This document shows, piece after piece, positions 1 to 5,500 of a DNA stretch of 8,795 nt (its first letter is position 1; the number at the start of each line of letters is the position of its first letter). This stretch comes from Mageeibacillus sp. UBA3708 (lineage in GTDB: Bacteria > Bacillota > Clostridia > Saccharofermentanales > Saccharofermentanaceae). The notes under the pieces were generated by a model. That model was given only the letters and a program-made list of their open reading frames with translations, ran no database searches and was not told the origin of the DNA. Both the position numbers and the translations under genes were made by a program. The stretch covers positions 1 to 8,795 of the forward strand of contig DFIB01000128.1 of NCBI GenBank assembly GCA_002371375.1. The letters are read 5' to 3'.

Positions 1-540
1 CTCTGCCATCTGCTTATATGCTTCGAAAAGCTGTTCCTTTGTCATGCCGTACTTGGAATCACCCGGGTTATCCATGATGCCGTTGCTCAGAGTATATACT
101 CCTCCCGGATTGTACCTGCAGCTCATAACCTCGGGGAACTTGTCACCGATGATGCTCTCGAGGAACGGTATGTGCGTGATATCGTCGAGATTGATGATCG
201 CACCTAACTTATGTGCAAGAGCATACTCGCATGCAGGAGTATCGTTGCTCGAGAACATGATGTGCGCACCGTCTGCACCTACTGCGTCAGACAGGACAAG
301 TTCCGCCTCTGAAGAACAGTCGAAGCCGAAGTCATAGTCAGCGATGATCTGCATTATGTACGGATTAGGCGTAGCCTTAACTGCGAAATACTCGCGGAAC
401 CCCTTGTTCCATGCGAATGCTTTCTTAACTGGCTCGCAGTTTGCCCGTATGCCCGCCTCATCGTAGATGTGGAAAGGCGTGGGATAAGTCTTTGCTATCT
501 CTTCAGCCTGCGCTTTTGTTATAAACGGTCTCTTCTCCAT
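1..540 (-). CDS. lysA: Diaminopimelate decarboxylase, N-terminal part (cut by left edge)
   Basis: This PLP enzyme of the alanine racemase-like fold decarboxylates meso-diaminopimelate to L-lysine in the cytoplasm, the last step of lysine synthesis. The window holds 180 codons from the ATG at 540-538 and no stop before the edge; full-length members are roughly 400 residues or more. The diagnostic signal is YFAVKATPNP at residues 51-60, with Lys55 as the expected PLP Schiff-base lysine. It is followed by GFDCSSEAEL, the usual 'G.D..S..EL' block, and by a CRYNPGG segment. The WNKGFREYFAVKATPNP wording is what I know from clostridial LysA proteins. An AAGGTG ribosome binding site lies about 10 bases upstream of the ATG. 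The gene follows the patatin-like gene on the same strand after about 103 bases, so it may be co-transcribed or use the weak promoter noted at 600-605. A related group III PLP decarboxylase is the alternative, but the motifs favour LysA. Confidence 0.9.
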   Translation of the reverse strand, partial: MEKRPFITKAQAEEIAKTYPTPFHIYDEAGIRANCEPVKKAFAWNKGFREYFAVKATPNPYIMQIIADYDFGFDCSSEAELVLSDAVGADGAHIMFSSNDTPACEYALAHKLGAIINLDDITHIPFLESIIGDKFPEVMSCRYNPGGVYTLSNGIMDNPGDSKYGMTKEQLFEAYKQMAE

Positions 541-599
541 AGTCTTATTACACCTTGTAAGTTAATGTGCCCGGCGGGCCTTCCCGTTCGAGCGAGACT

Positions 600-608
600 A
601 TTGTAACA
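600..608 (-). promoter_or_regulatory. Possible extended -10 promoter for lysA
   Basis: Read on the minus strand this is TG-T-TACAAT, an extended -10 element about 60 bases upstream of the lysA ATG. I see no good -35 at 16-18 bases, so support is moderate to weak. It would allow lysA to be expressed independently of the upstream patatin-like gene. The leader between them contains a short GC-rich inverted repeat (GCCC/GGGC) near 569-580, and I see no riboswitch-sized structure. Confidence 0.35.
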
Positions 609-643
609 GAGCAGGTGTCAGATATCCACAGAATAATGAGAGG

Positions 644-1546
644 TCATCTGTCCTGATCAAGATACTTCTTAAGGCCGTCAAGCTTAGCCAGAGCATCGTC
701 GTATCCGAGGTGGTACAGATCCCCGAGCTTGTCCATATCACCTTCAAACCTTGTGACCGTGACTTCGCTGCTCGGTTCTATGACAAAAGCTTTCCCTTCA
801 GCGCTCTTACGGTAGAGTTCTTCGACTTTGGTGTTGAAGAGATCTGCAGTGTTCTCAAAGCTCTTCAGGAATTCCGGATACTTGCCGTACATGATCCTGG
901 CAATCGCCGGAAGTCCTCGCTCACGGCGGAAAGAATGCTCTCTTGTCTTTACCACAACTATCTTGTCTTTCCCGGATGCTTCCGCCCAGCCTAACGGGAT
1001 GTTCTCCGAGCATCCGCCGTCCAGGTAGAGGCTGCCTTCGATCTCGACAGGGGCAGAGACATACGGCACCGTGGCAGAAGCCTGCACAGCCTTGAACAGA
1101 TTGCATCTGCCCTTCTCGAAATACTCCGTCTTACCCGTGACCACGTTCGTCGCAGACACCGCGAACCTTCTTGCAGGATCCATCAGTCTGTCATTATCCA
1201 AAGGATGTCTGGCGAGCAGGTCATTGAACAGATAGGTGAAGCCTGTTATCCCGTGGTCCCGCCTTATGGCGCCCCAGCCGCAGTAATTGCTGTCATGTCT
1301 GTATGTAAGGTCGATCCTGGCGCCCCAGCCTATCTGACCTGAGACATATCCGACGCCTGACAAAGCACCTGCCGACACGCCCACGACCGAGGACATGTTG
1401 ATATCATTTACCATAAGGCAGTCGAGAACGCCCAGAGTGTAAAGGCCTTTCCAGCCCCCTCCTTCAAGGACGATACATCCGCGCGTTATCCTGTCAGATG
1501 CACGCCCCTGGGGAAGTTCATCTAATTTGCTGTAGATCTTATCCAT
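644..1546 (-). CDS. Patatin-like phospholipase family protein
   Basis: A predicted serine lipid acyl hydrolase of the patatin fold, closest in pattern to the bacterial YjjU-type patatin proteins. From the chosen start it has 300 residues. The oxyanion block VLEGGGWKGLYTLGVL is at about residues 26-41, the nucleophile elbow GVSAG at 56-60 (Ser58), and the catalytic Asp in DGG at about 176-178 (LYLDGGCSENIP). The family blocks SATNVVTG and ASATVPYVSAP lie between them. Both members of the Ser-Asp dyad are present, so it should be active; the substrate is unknown. No signal peptide is seen, so it is probably cytoplasmic. Start choice: ATGs exist at 1576, 1552 and 1546. Only 1546 has a well-placed site, GGAG at 1556-1553 with 6 bases of spacing. 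Upstream on the same strand, 65 bases away, ends the reading frame overlapping the double-glycine peptide gene; lysA follows downstream. Confidence 0.88.
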   Translation of the reverse strand: MDKIYSKLDELPQGRASDRITRGCIVLEGGGWKGLYTLGVLDCLMVNDINMSSVVGVSAGALSGVGYVSGQIGWGARIDLTYRHDSNYCGWGAIRRDHGITGFTYLFNDLLARHPLDNDRLMDPARRFAVSATNVVTGKTEYFEKGRCNLFKAVQASATVPYVSAPVEIEGSLYLDGGCSENIPLGWAEASGKDKIVVVKTREHSFRRERGLPAIARIMYGKYPEFLKSFENTADLFNTKVEELYRKSAEGKAFVIEPSSEVTVTRFEGDMDKLGDLYHLGYDDALAKLDGLKKYLDQDR

Positions 1547-1611
1547 ATTCATCTCCGCACCATGATAACACTTCATGATGCAGAGTGGATAAGATTATCT
1601 TCGTTCTCCGG

Positions 1612-1716
1612 TTATTCAGTCTGGCCGAAGTACTTCTCACGCAAGATCTTCATTAATTCATCATGCCTGATTATAGTTTTGTCAGTAAGCTTGAATTCGT
1701 TTTTGTTCCACTTCAT
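1612..1716 (-). CDS. Overlapping +1-frame reading frame behind the double-glycine leader
   Basis: A 34-codon frame from ATG at 1716-1714 to TAA at 1614-1612. It begins immediately after the two Gly codons of the leader peptide frame, in the +1 frame. The product starts MKWNKNEFKL, continues with TDKTIIRHDEL and ends MKILREKYFGQTE; it is charged, looks protein-like and predicts as helical. There is no separate strong ribosome binding site. GGTGGTA lies directly before the ATG, so translation would depend on coupling or frameshifting from the leader frame. If one A were missing from the run of five at 1704-1700, the two frames would join into one double-glycine peptide of about 54 residues with the core ending KYFGQTE. 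I therefore read this as the likely original C-terminal part of the peptide gene, now separated by a one-base shift, a programmed +1 shift, or a sequencing error. Confidence 0.4.
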   Translation of the reverse strand: MKWNKNEFKLTDKTIIRHDELMKILREKYFGQTE

Positions 1717-1777
1717 TACCACCGCTTACTTCTTCCAGCTGCTCCATATCAAGAGTCTTGTTTTCATTGTCTTCCAT
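1682..1777 (-). CDS. Short double-glycine leader peptide (bacteriocin/pheromone type)
   Basis: A 31-codon reading frame. Residues 1-20 form an acidic leader ending LDMEQLEEVSGG, which matches the classic double-glycine leader (L-x-x-x-x-L-x-x-V-x-GG, with Leu9, Leu14 and Val17) cut after GG by C39-peptidase ABC exporters. The first ATG has a good ribosome binding site: AGGA at 1788-1785, 7 bases upstream. The part after GG is only 11 residues, NEVEQKRIQAY, before TGA at 1684-1682. No homology call can be made on so short a sequence. The next reading frame (+1) stays open after this stop, see 1612-1716. The mature peptide may therefore be longer in relatives, or this copy may be frameshifted. 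No exporter, immunity or modification gene is visible in the window. Leader identity rests on motif only. Confidence 0.65.
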   Translation of the reverse strand: MEDNENKTLDMEQLEEVSGGNEVEQKRIQAY

Positions 1778-1805
1778 TCTCTCATCCTACTATATCTGTC
1801 GGTTA

Positions 1806-1811
1806 ACTATA
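1806..1811 (-). promoter_or_regulatory. Weak candidate -10 for the leader-peptide gene
   Basis: TATAGT on the minus strand, 5 of 6 matches to the -10 consensus, about 30 bases upstream of the peptide ATG and 20 bases before its ribosome binding site. No convincing -35 is seen at 17 bases. The surrounding AT-rich DNA makes chance matches common. Confidence 0.25.
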
Positions 1812-1875
1812 TTCTCGCCGATACAATATAGAATCCAAGCAACAATTAACCCCGAATGTGTTGAAAAACGCGGGT

Positions 1876-2160
1876 TTATATTCCATTCCCCACAACCGTT
1901 GTTTCATAGATATTTTCATATGCTTTAATACCAAAGACATATATGATCCAACCATCATTATAGACAGTAGTCGTTTCATGTGTAGCCGCATCAGTGTGTT
2001 CCATTGTTTTAATTTCATGCAACTTTGTTACTGAATAAGTTGCTGAATTGTAAATTACTGTTCCTCCATCTGAACGATGAACTATATCAAATGGTACCAA
2101 CAACACGGCGATCAAAAGCAATATAGTGATTATTAGTATGCTTTTAGTCCTTTTTTTCAT
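1876..2160 (-). CDS. Small membrane-anchored protein of unknown function
   Basis: Ninety-four residues. A short Lys/Arg-rich start (MKKRTKS) is followed by one hydrophobic segment at about residues 8-23, then an outside-facing domain with HRSDGGTVIYNSATYSVTKLHEI. The block 'DGGT..Y....Y.V' and the later 'GW.IYVFGIKAYEN' match a widespread clostridial family of short anchored proteins that I recognise by pattern but cannot name. The segment could be a signal peptide or a retained membrane anchor; no lipobox Cys is present. The ATG at 2160 is preceded by AGGGA about 9 bases away. The gene is AT-rich compared with the flanking patatin and paralogue genes. It lies on the same strand as the 2268-2774 gene, about 107 bases downstream of it. 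Confidence 0.7.
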   Translation of the reverse strand: MKKRTKSILIITILLLIAVLLVPFDIVHRSDGGTVIYNSATYSVTKLHEIKTMEHTDAATHETTTVYNDGWIIYVFGIKAYENIYETTVVGNGI

Positions 2161-2267
2161 AATCTGTATTCCCTGGTACTAATAGTACAGCCAACAAAGC
2201 AACAATACATACAATTACTACTATCTCTTTATGGCATTATATACGACTATACCTTTTTCACCGCAAT

Positions 2268-2774
2268 TTATTCCTTATTCTTCCCAATTATGGAATACCA
2301 TTCTTCTTGAGAATAGGAATAATCTGTCTTAGTCAAATATACACTTATGTTTGAGTATTTATATTCAACAGCCTCTCTTAAATCTCGCATATAGTATCCA
2401 AATGTCGTTGTAGCCACTACAAACCCAATCAGAACAAATGCAACGATTGCACTTGCAGTAGCATATGGTTTATTAACTCTAAACAAGAACTTATCAATGA
2501 CAAAAATCAGAAAAGCGCCAAAGATTGGAAACAAATACTCCCACCAAGGAAATCCTTCCAAAGAGTTAATCGGAATCGCATCTAGTTGAAAGATTACTCC
2601 TTGCTTGTATATATCACGAGCAATTGCAAGTGAAAGTTCCTCGTGAGCTTGCATCCCTGAAGCAATAATAACAAAACTAAACACAGCCAAAACTAAGGCT
2701 AGAAAGAGTAACGGTAATATGCGCTTTACAATTAACTCTGCTATTATTTCACTTCGGTCATTTTTCCTTTCCAT
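2268..2774 (-). CDS. Three-segment membrane protein of unknown function
   Basis: From the chosen start it has 168 residues. Membrane segments are at about residues 18-40 (RILPLLFLALVLAVFSFVII), 78-97 (YLFPIFGAFLIFVIDKFLF) and 105-130 (TASAIVAFVLIGFVVATTTF). A polar loop separates the first two, and the tail of about 40 residues is rich in Tyr and charged residues. I do not recognise the family and see no catalytic motif. Start choice: the frame is open back to an ATG at 2870, but only the ATG at 2774 has a good ribosome binding site, GGAG at 2785-2782 with 7 bases spacing. MERKND is also a natural cytoplasmic start before the first membrane segment. The gene sits just downstream of the tRNA-Val 3' end, in the AT-rich stretch. 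No clear promoter is seen in 2775-2888. Confidence 0.65.
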   Translation of the reverse strand: MERKNDRSEIIAELIVKRILPLLFLALVLAVFSFVIIASGMQAHEELSLAIARDIYKQGVIFQLDAIPINSLEGFPWWEYLFPIFGAFLIFVIDKFLFRVNKPYATASAIVAFVLIGFVVATTTFGYYMRDLREAVEYKYSNISVYLTKTDYSYSQEEWYSIIGKNKE

Positions 2775-2888
2775 TTGTTTACTCCAATACTGGGGCAAAA
2801 TAACTGCTTGTCTCAACATTGATTGAATATTTAGTAATAACATCACAATCACGGAAGGATTCGGATTCAATACACGACAAAACCTTGG

Positions 2889-2963
2889 TGGTGGAAACTG
2901 CGGGGTTCGAACCCGCGACCCCTCCCCTGTGAAGGGAATGCTCTCCCGCTGAGCTAAGCTTCC
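2889..2963 (-). tRNA. tRNA-Val (anticodon CAC), 3' CCA encoded
   Basis: A complete cloverleaf can be drawn on the minus strand. The acceptor stem is GGAAGCT with AGTTTCC (one G-U pair), the D arm GCTC/GAGC, and the anticodon arm TTCCC-TTCACAG-GGGAG. The T arm is GCGGG-TTCGAAC-CCCGC, followed by discriminator A and encoded CCA at 2891-2889. The loop TTCACAG places anticodon CAC at positions 34-36, reading the valine codon GUG. The gene is 75 bases including CCA. It is a single gene with no tRNA neighbours in the window. An 8-base inverted repeat (AACCTTGG / CCAAGGTT) at 2881-2888 and 2962-2969 flanks it and overlaps the first two acceptor bases. Confidence 0.96.
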
Positions 2964-2993
2964 AAGGTTATGCTACACCTTAACATGCCATTT

Positions 2994-3002
2994 TGCTATA
3001 AT
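2994..3002 (+). promoter_or_regulatory. Extended -10 promoter for the 87-residue membrane protein
   Basis: The sequence TG-C-TATAAT is a perfect extended -10 element, 30 bases before the ATG at 3033. No good -35 is seen, which is usual for extended -10 promoters. It lies in the short region between this gene and the divergent tRNA-Val. Confidence 0.6.
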
Positions 3003-3032
3003 CTTTTATTATTCGACATGGAGGGAAATAGT

Positions 3033-3296
3033 ATGTCTGATTACAACAATATACCTGAGAGCTATAAGCCGATATCGATGTGGGGTTACTTCGGATATGA
3101 GTTACTCTTCTCTATCCCGGTAATAGGATTCATCATCCTTCTCGTATTCGCTTTCGGCGGTTCCGGCAATGTTAATGTTAAGAACTTTGCGAGATCTTAC
3201 TTCTGCCTGACCATCCTGCTGCTCATCCTGGCATTGATAATCACAGCATTCGCAGCATTGGGTGGCGGATTTGCAGTGGTATACGATATGATGTAA
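3033..3296 (+). CDS. Small two-segment membrane protein, conserved, function unknown
   Basis: Eighty-seven residues with two membrane segments, about 20-40 (LLFSIPVIGFIILLVFAF) and 53-78 (CLTILLLILALIITAFAAL), joined by the polar link GGSGNVNVKNFARSYF. The pattern 'S.WGYFGYELLFSIP..GFI.LLVFAF......N.KNFARSYF' matches a small membrane family I recognise from many Firmicutes but cannot name by function. Start choice: the ATG at 3033 has GGAGGG 7-8 bases upstream (3020-3025), whereas the frame's upstream ATG at 2970 has no such site and would precede the promoter. It is the only plus-strand gene between the two minus-strand blocks, with its own promoter and terminator, so it is probably monocistronic. 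Confidence 0.75.
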   Translation: MSDYNNIPESYKPISMWGYFGYELLFSIPVIGFIILLVFAFGGSGNVNVKNFARSYFCLTILLLILALIITAFAALGGGFAVVYDMM

Positions 3297-3329
3297 CAAC
3301 AATCAACAAGGGGAACCAATTAACTTAAT

Positions 3330-3364
3330 AGGGATCACGCATTAGTCGTGATCCCTTTTTGTTT
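3330..3364 (+). terminator. Intrinsic terminator
   Basis: A 10-base-pair stem AGGGATCACG / CGTGATCCCT (3330-3339 with 3347-3356) has a 7-base loop and runs into TTTTTGTTT. It ends the plus-strand membrane protein gene 34 bases after its stop. It lies between convergent genes. Read from the minus strand the stem is followed by ATTAAG rather than a T run, so it would work poorly for the gene ending at 3385. Confidence 0.9.
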
Positions 3365-3384
3365 GGCTGGAGTGCCGGAAGCGT

Positions 3385-3933
3385 TTACGGCTCGACTGAT
3401 TCACCGCCCCACTCCACTACCGTGAAGCCTTCCCTGCTTACATCGTTCATTGAAGACAGATCCTGAGGCTCGATCTCGACCGGAACATCCGATCCGTAGA
3501 ATGCCATGTTAACCCTTATAACATTATCGGGTTCCGGGAACACCTGAAGATTTGTCGCATTCTCATAGTTCTCAGTCTGGAATGAGATCACGTTGTACTC
3601 GTTTGCTTCCAGCTCCGGCAGCCAGTACATGATGAATGTGTTTGCCTCAGATTCGTTAAGGCCCAATTCATCAAGGGCATACTCAAGGAACTCTGCAGAG
3701 TCTTCTCCCGGTACACAGAACCCTTCTGAGAAGTCTGCTTCCATATTGAGCATGCCTTCCCAATAGAGATAATCGTAGTTACGTCCGTTCTCATCTGTGA
3801 GGGTGCCGTCAGGTGCAGCGGTAACTGTCCATCCGCCTTCGGGATACTTTGGATACAGAACGGTGAACTCGCCATCCAGGTCGAGCTGAACATTGACTTC
3901 CGTGTCTTCTTCGGGATAGAGATAGATGATGGG
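3385..3933 (-). repeat. Paralogous domain repeat, copy A
   Basis: This stretch encodes the PIIYLYPEE domain of the short paralogue. It is highly similar at DNA level to 4184-4735, for example in the long identical blocks around 'ctcgatctcgacc' and 'gatccgtagaatgccatgtt'. The two copies are in direct orientation about 800 bases apart, which makes homologous recombination between them possible, with deletion of the promoter and anchor region between. Confidence 0.8.
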
Positions 3934-4062
3934 GGAACGGGAGTCGAGAGGCTCAGCGGCTTTATTTGCTGCCTCTAAATACTTATTGAGTGCCCAGCCG
4001 CCTCCGCCTAAAACAGCTGAAACAGCAACAGTACCTATAACTATATTGCGAATAATACTCAT
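3385..4062 (-). CDS. Membrane-anchored protein with conserved PIIYLYPEE domain (short paralogue)
   Basis: It has 225 residues. An N-terminal hydrophobic segment at about residues 5-25 (IVIGTVAVSAVLGGGGWAL) acts as anchor or uncleaved signal. From residue 44 comes a domain of about 182 residues starting PIIYLYPEE and ending FTVVEWGGE. Internal blocks are DGTLTD.NGR.YDYLYWEG, GFCV.GEDSAEFLE, IMYWLPELEANEYNVISFQTE, and PDNVIRVNMAF. I recognise this domain from many Firmicutes genomes as an unnamed secreted or surface protein family; no catalytic triad or metal site is obvious to me. The ATG has an excellent site, AAAGGAGGT with 7 bases spacing. The domain repeats the C-terminal domain of the neighbour at 4184-5482, about four-fifths identical by eye. 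Its promoter carries a palindrome shared with the regulator's promoter, so it is probably controlled by that regulator. Outside location is inferred from the anchor and acidic character. Confidence 0.82.
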   Translation of the reverse strand: MSIIRNIVIGTVAVSAVLGGGGWALNKYLEAANKAAEPLDSRSPIIYLYPEEDTEVNVQLDLDGEFTVLYPKYPEGGWTVTAAPDGTLTDENGRNYDYLYWEGMLNMEADFSEGFCVPGEDSAEFLEYALDELGLNESEANTFIMYWLPELEANEYNVISFQTENYENATNLQVFPEPDNVIRVNMAFYGSDVPVEIEPQDLSSMNDVSREGFTVVEWGGESVEP

Positions 4063-4079
4063 GGTGAATACCTCCTTTG

Positions 4080-4101
4080 CAGGGTTTATGTAACTACCCT
4101 G
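4080..4101 (-). promoter_or_regulatory. Hairpin in the leader of the short paralogue
   Basis: CAGGGT and ACCCTG form a 6-base-pair stem with a 10-base loop, just upstream of the AAAGGAGGT ribosome binding site (about 4078-4070). It lies in the transcribed leader predicted from the promoter at 4142-4170. It could influence mRNA stability or translation, but stems this short also occur by chance. Confidence 0.3.
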
Positions 4102-4141
4102 ACTTTATCACCACGATCTGTCCGATTTAAGTTACTGCTGA

Positions 4142-4170
4142 TATCAATAGTAAATTATTTTTTCTACCAA
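4142..4170 (-). promoter_or_regulatory. Promoter of the short paralogue
   Basis: On the minus strand TTGGTA (4170-4165), 17 bases, then TTGATA (4147-4142). The same elements with the same 17-base spacer lie upstream of the regulator gene (6650-6678). The two regions align without gaps over about 55 bases, including the conserved block CCCATAC.GTTGGTA and the flanks of TATTGATA. The -10 is imperfect; TATTGA two bases upstream is an alternative. Conservation between the two sites is the main support. Confidence 0.55.
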
Positions 4171-4178
4171 CGGTATGG
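4162..4178. promoter_or_regulatory. Candidate operator, copy 1
   Basis: TTCTACC-AAC-GGTATGG is an inverted repeat whose right half is identical to the perfect palindrome CCATACC-N3-GGTATGG at 6611-6627. The inner TACC/GGTA is fully symmetric. It overlaps the proposed -35 of the short paralogue promoter, a normal place for repressor binding. The likely binder is the helix-turn-helix protein encoded at 5501-6586. Confidence 0.55.
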
Positions 4179-4183
4179 GTAAT

Positions 4184-4735
4184 CTAGGGTTCTGTAATCG
4201 GCTCTCCTCCCCACTCGACTACCGTGAAACCGTCCCTGCTGACATCGTTCATCGAAGAGAGGTCCTGAGGCTCGATCTCGACCGAAACATCAGATCCGTA
4301 GAATGCCATGTTAACCCTGATAACATTATCGGGTTCTGGGTATATCTTAAGACCTGATACGTCCTCATAATTCTCTGTCTGGAATGAGATTACATTGTAC
4401 TCGTTTGCCTGAAGGTACGGCAGCCAATACATGATGAACATATTGGATTCAGAATCGTTAAGACCCAACTCGCCAAGAGCAGTCTCAAGGAACTCGGCAG
4501 AATCTTCCCCTTTAACGCAGAAACCCTGACTGAAGTCACTATTCATATTGAGATCGCCCTGCCAATACAGGTAATCATAATCACGACCATTAGCATCAGT
4601 AAGAGTTCCATCAGGCGAAGCGGTAACTGTCCATCCATCTGTCGGATATACAGGGTATGAGGTTGTAATCTCTCCGTTCAGATCAAGCAGAACATTAACT
4701 TCCGTTGCTTCTTCAGGATACAGATAGATGATGGG
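4184..4735 (-). repeat. Paralogous domain repeat, copy B
   Basis: This stretch encodes the same domain at the C-terminus of the long paralogue. Differences from copy A are spread along the domain, and the ends differ (ESVEP against EPITEP). The domain was therefore duplicated some time ago and both copies are still kept intact. Confidence 0.8.
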
Positions 4736-5482
4736 GGCATGTACGTGTATAGGTTGTGTTTTTATGCGTTCTTGCTGTAAGTAAGGTATACATGCAAAGT
4801 AACTATAGATTCCCCAGGACAAAGCAAGTGCGATCATTATGAATGACACTATATAACCACAGGTCGCCTTGAGTTTTCTCTTGTTCCTTGCCAACTCTAC
4901 AGCCTTAAAGATAATCATGGTAGCGATCACTATCAGTATGCCGGGAAGGGGCAATATCAAGAAATACTCAGCCAGTGTAAGAGGCAGATTGCTCGTTCCG
5001 ATATACGGGTATATACCCATCACATAATTATCCTCATTTGGATCAGCACTGGGTTCATAGGCAACCGTTATATCATCTCCTACAGACAAAGTGTACTCAA
5101 AAATACTCTCGTTATACGGATAAGTATCGGAGCTGATCCTAAACCAGTTGTCATCGATCTTAATCCTTGCATTATTCATGCTATCAACACCGAAAATATC
5201 TGATTCTACTGTATAGTAACCGTATTCATCACTTTCAAATTCATTCCCCTCTGTTTCACTTTGAATCAAAAACACAATTCCAGTTGTTCTGATCTCCGTA
5301 ATCTTTCCGCTGTATGTCGGATAAGAAGCAAGTTCTTCCTCTTTCCTCTGACGGCATTTGTCATCATCAGTCATAGTAGCAGTATCAAGGTATGCATAGC
5401 CTGCAATACTAAGAGCGATCAATGCTACGACCTCTGTACCAATAACAAGACCTTTGACAATATTATGACCAACGATTCCCAT
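4184..5482 (-). CDS. Polytopic membrane protein with C-terminal PIIYLYPEE domain (long paralogue)
   Basis: It has 432 residues. The first membrane segment is at about 12-32, followed by an outside domain at about 50-165 with beta-rich character (YSGKITEIRTTGIVFLIQ..., FEYTLSVGDDITVAYEPS). Two membrane segments follow at about 172-194 (YFLILPLPGILIVIATMIIF) and 208-230 (GYIVSFIMIALALSWGIYSYF). They are separated by a short basic loop ARNKRKLK, expected inside the cell. The C-terminal domain of about 183 residues from Pro250 is the same as in the 3385-4062 protein. By the positive-inside rule both large domains face outside. Function is unknown. The ATG has AAAGGAG 8 bases upstream, and the gene starts 18 bases after the stop of the regulator gene, so the two form an operon. 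The N-terminal 249 residues are absent from the short paralogue, so domain duplication with rearrangement is likely. Confidence 0.85.
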   Translation of the reverse strand: MGIVGHNIVKGLVIGTEVVALIALSIAGYAYLDTATMTDDDKCRQRKEEELASYPTYSGKITEIRTTGIVFLIQSETEGNEFESDEYGYYTVESDIFGVDSMNNARIKIDDNWFRISSDTYPYNESIFEYTLSVGDDITVAYEPSADPNEDNYVMGIYPYIGTSNLPLTLAEYFLILPLPGILIVIATMIIFKAVELARNKRKLKATCGYIVSFIMIALALSWGIYSYFACIPYLQQERIKTQPIHVHAPIIYLYPEEATEVNVLLDLNGEITTSYPVYPTDGWTVTASPDGTLTDANGRDYDYLYWQGDLNMNSDFSQGFCVKGEDSAEFLETALGELGLNDSESNMFIMYWLPYLQANEYNVISFQTENYEDVSGLKIYPEPDNVIRVNMAFYGSDVSVEIEPQDLSSMNDVSRDGFTVVEWGGEPITEP

Positions 5483-5500
5483 ACCCGTATCTCCTTTACG

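Noticed and set aside
541..643. Lysine or other riboswitch upstream of lysA
   Set aside because: The gap is about 103 bases and shows only a 4-base-pair GC-rich hairpin; the lysine riboswitch is much longer and its conserved core is not seen.
1562..1831. Plus-strand open frame of 89 codons across the peptide locus
   Set aside because: It has no ribosome binding site, its product is generic hydrophobic sequence, and it runs antisense over the better-supported leader peptide and the patatin start region.
2774..2870. N-terminal extension of the 168-residue membrane protein to the ATG at 2870
   Set aside because: No ribosome binding site precedes 2870, while the ATG at 2774 has GGAG at 7 bases; the extra 32 residues look like translated leader.
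1577..2888. Integrase or direct repeat of the tRNA-Val 3' end (att site)
   Set aside because: No recombinase gene and no second copy of the T-arm and acceptor sequence were found by eye in the window.
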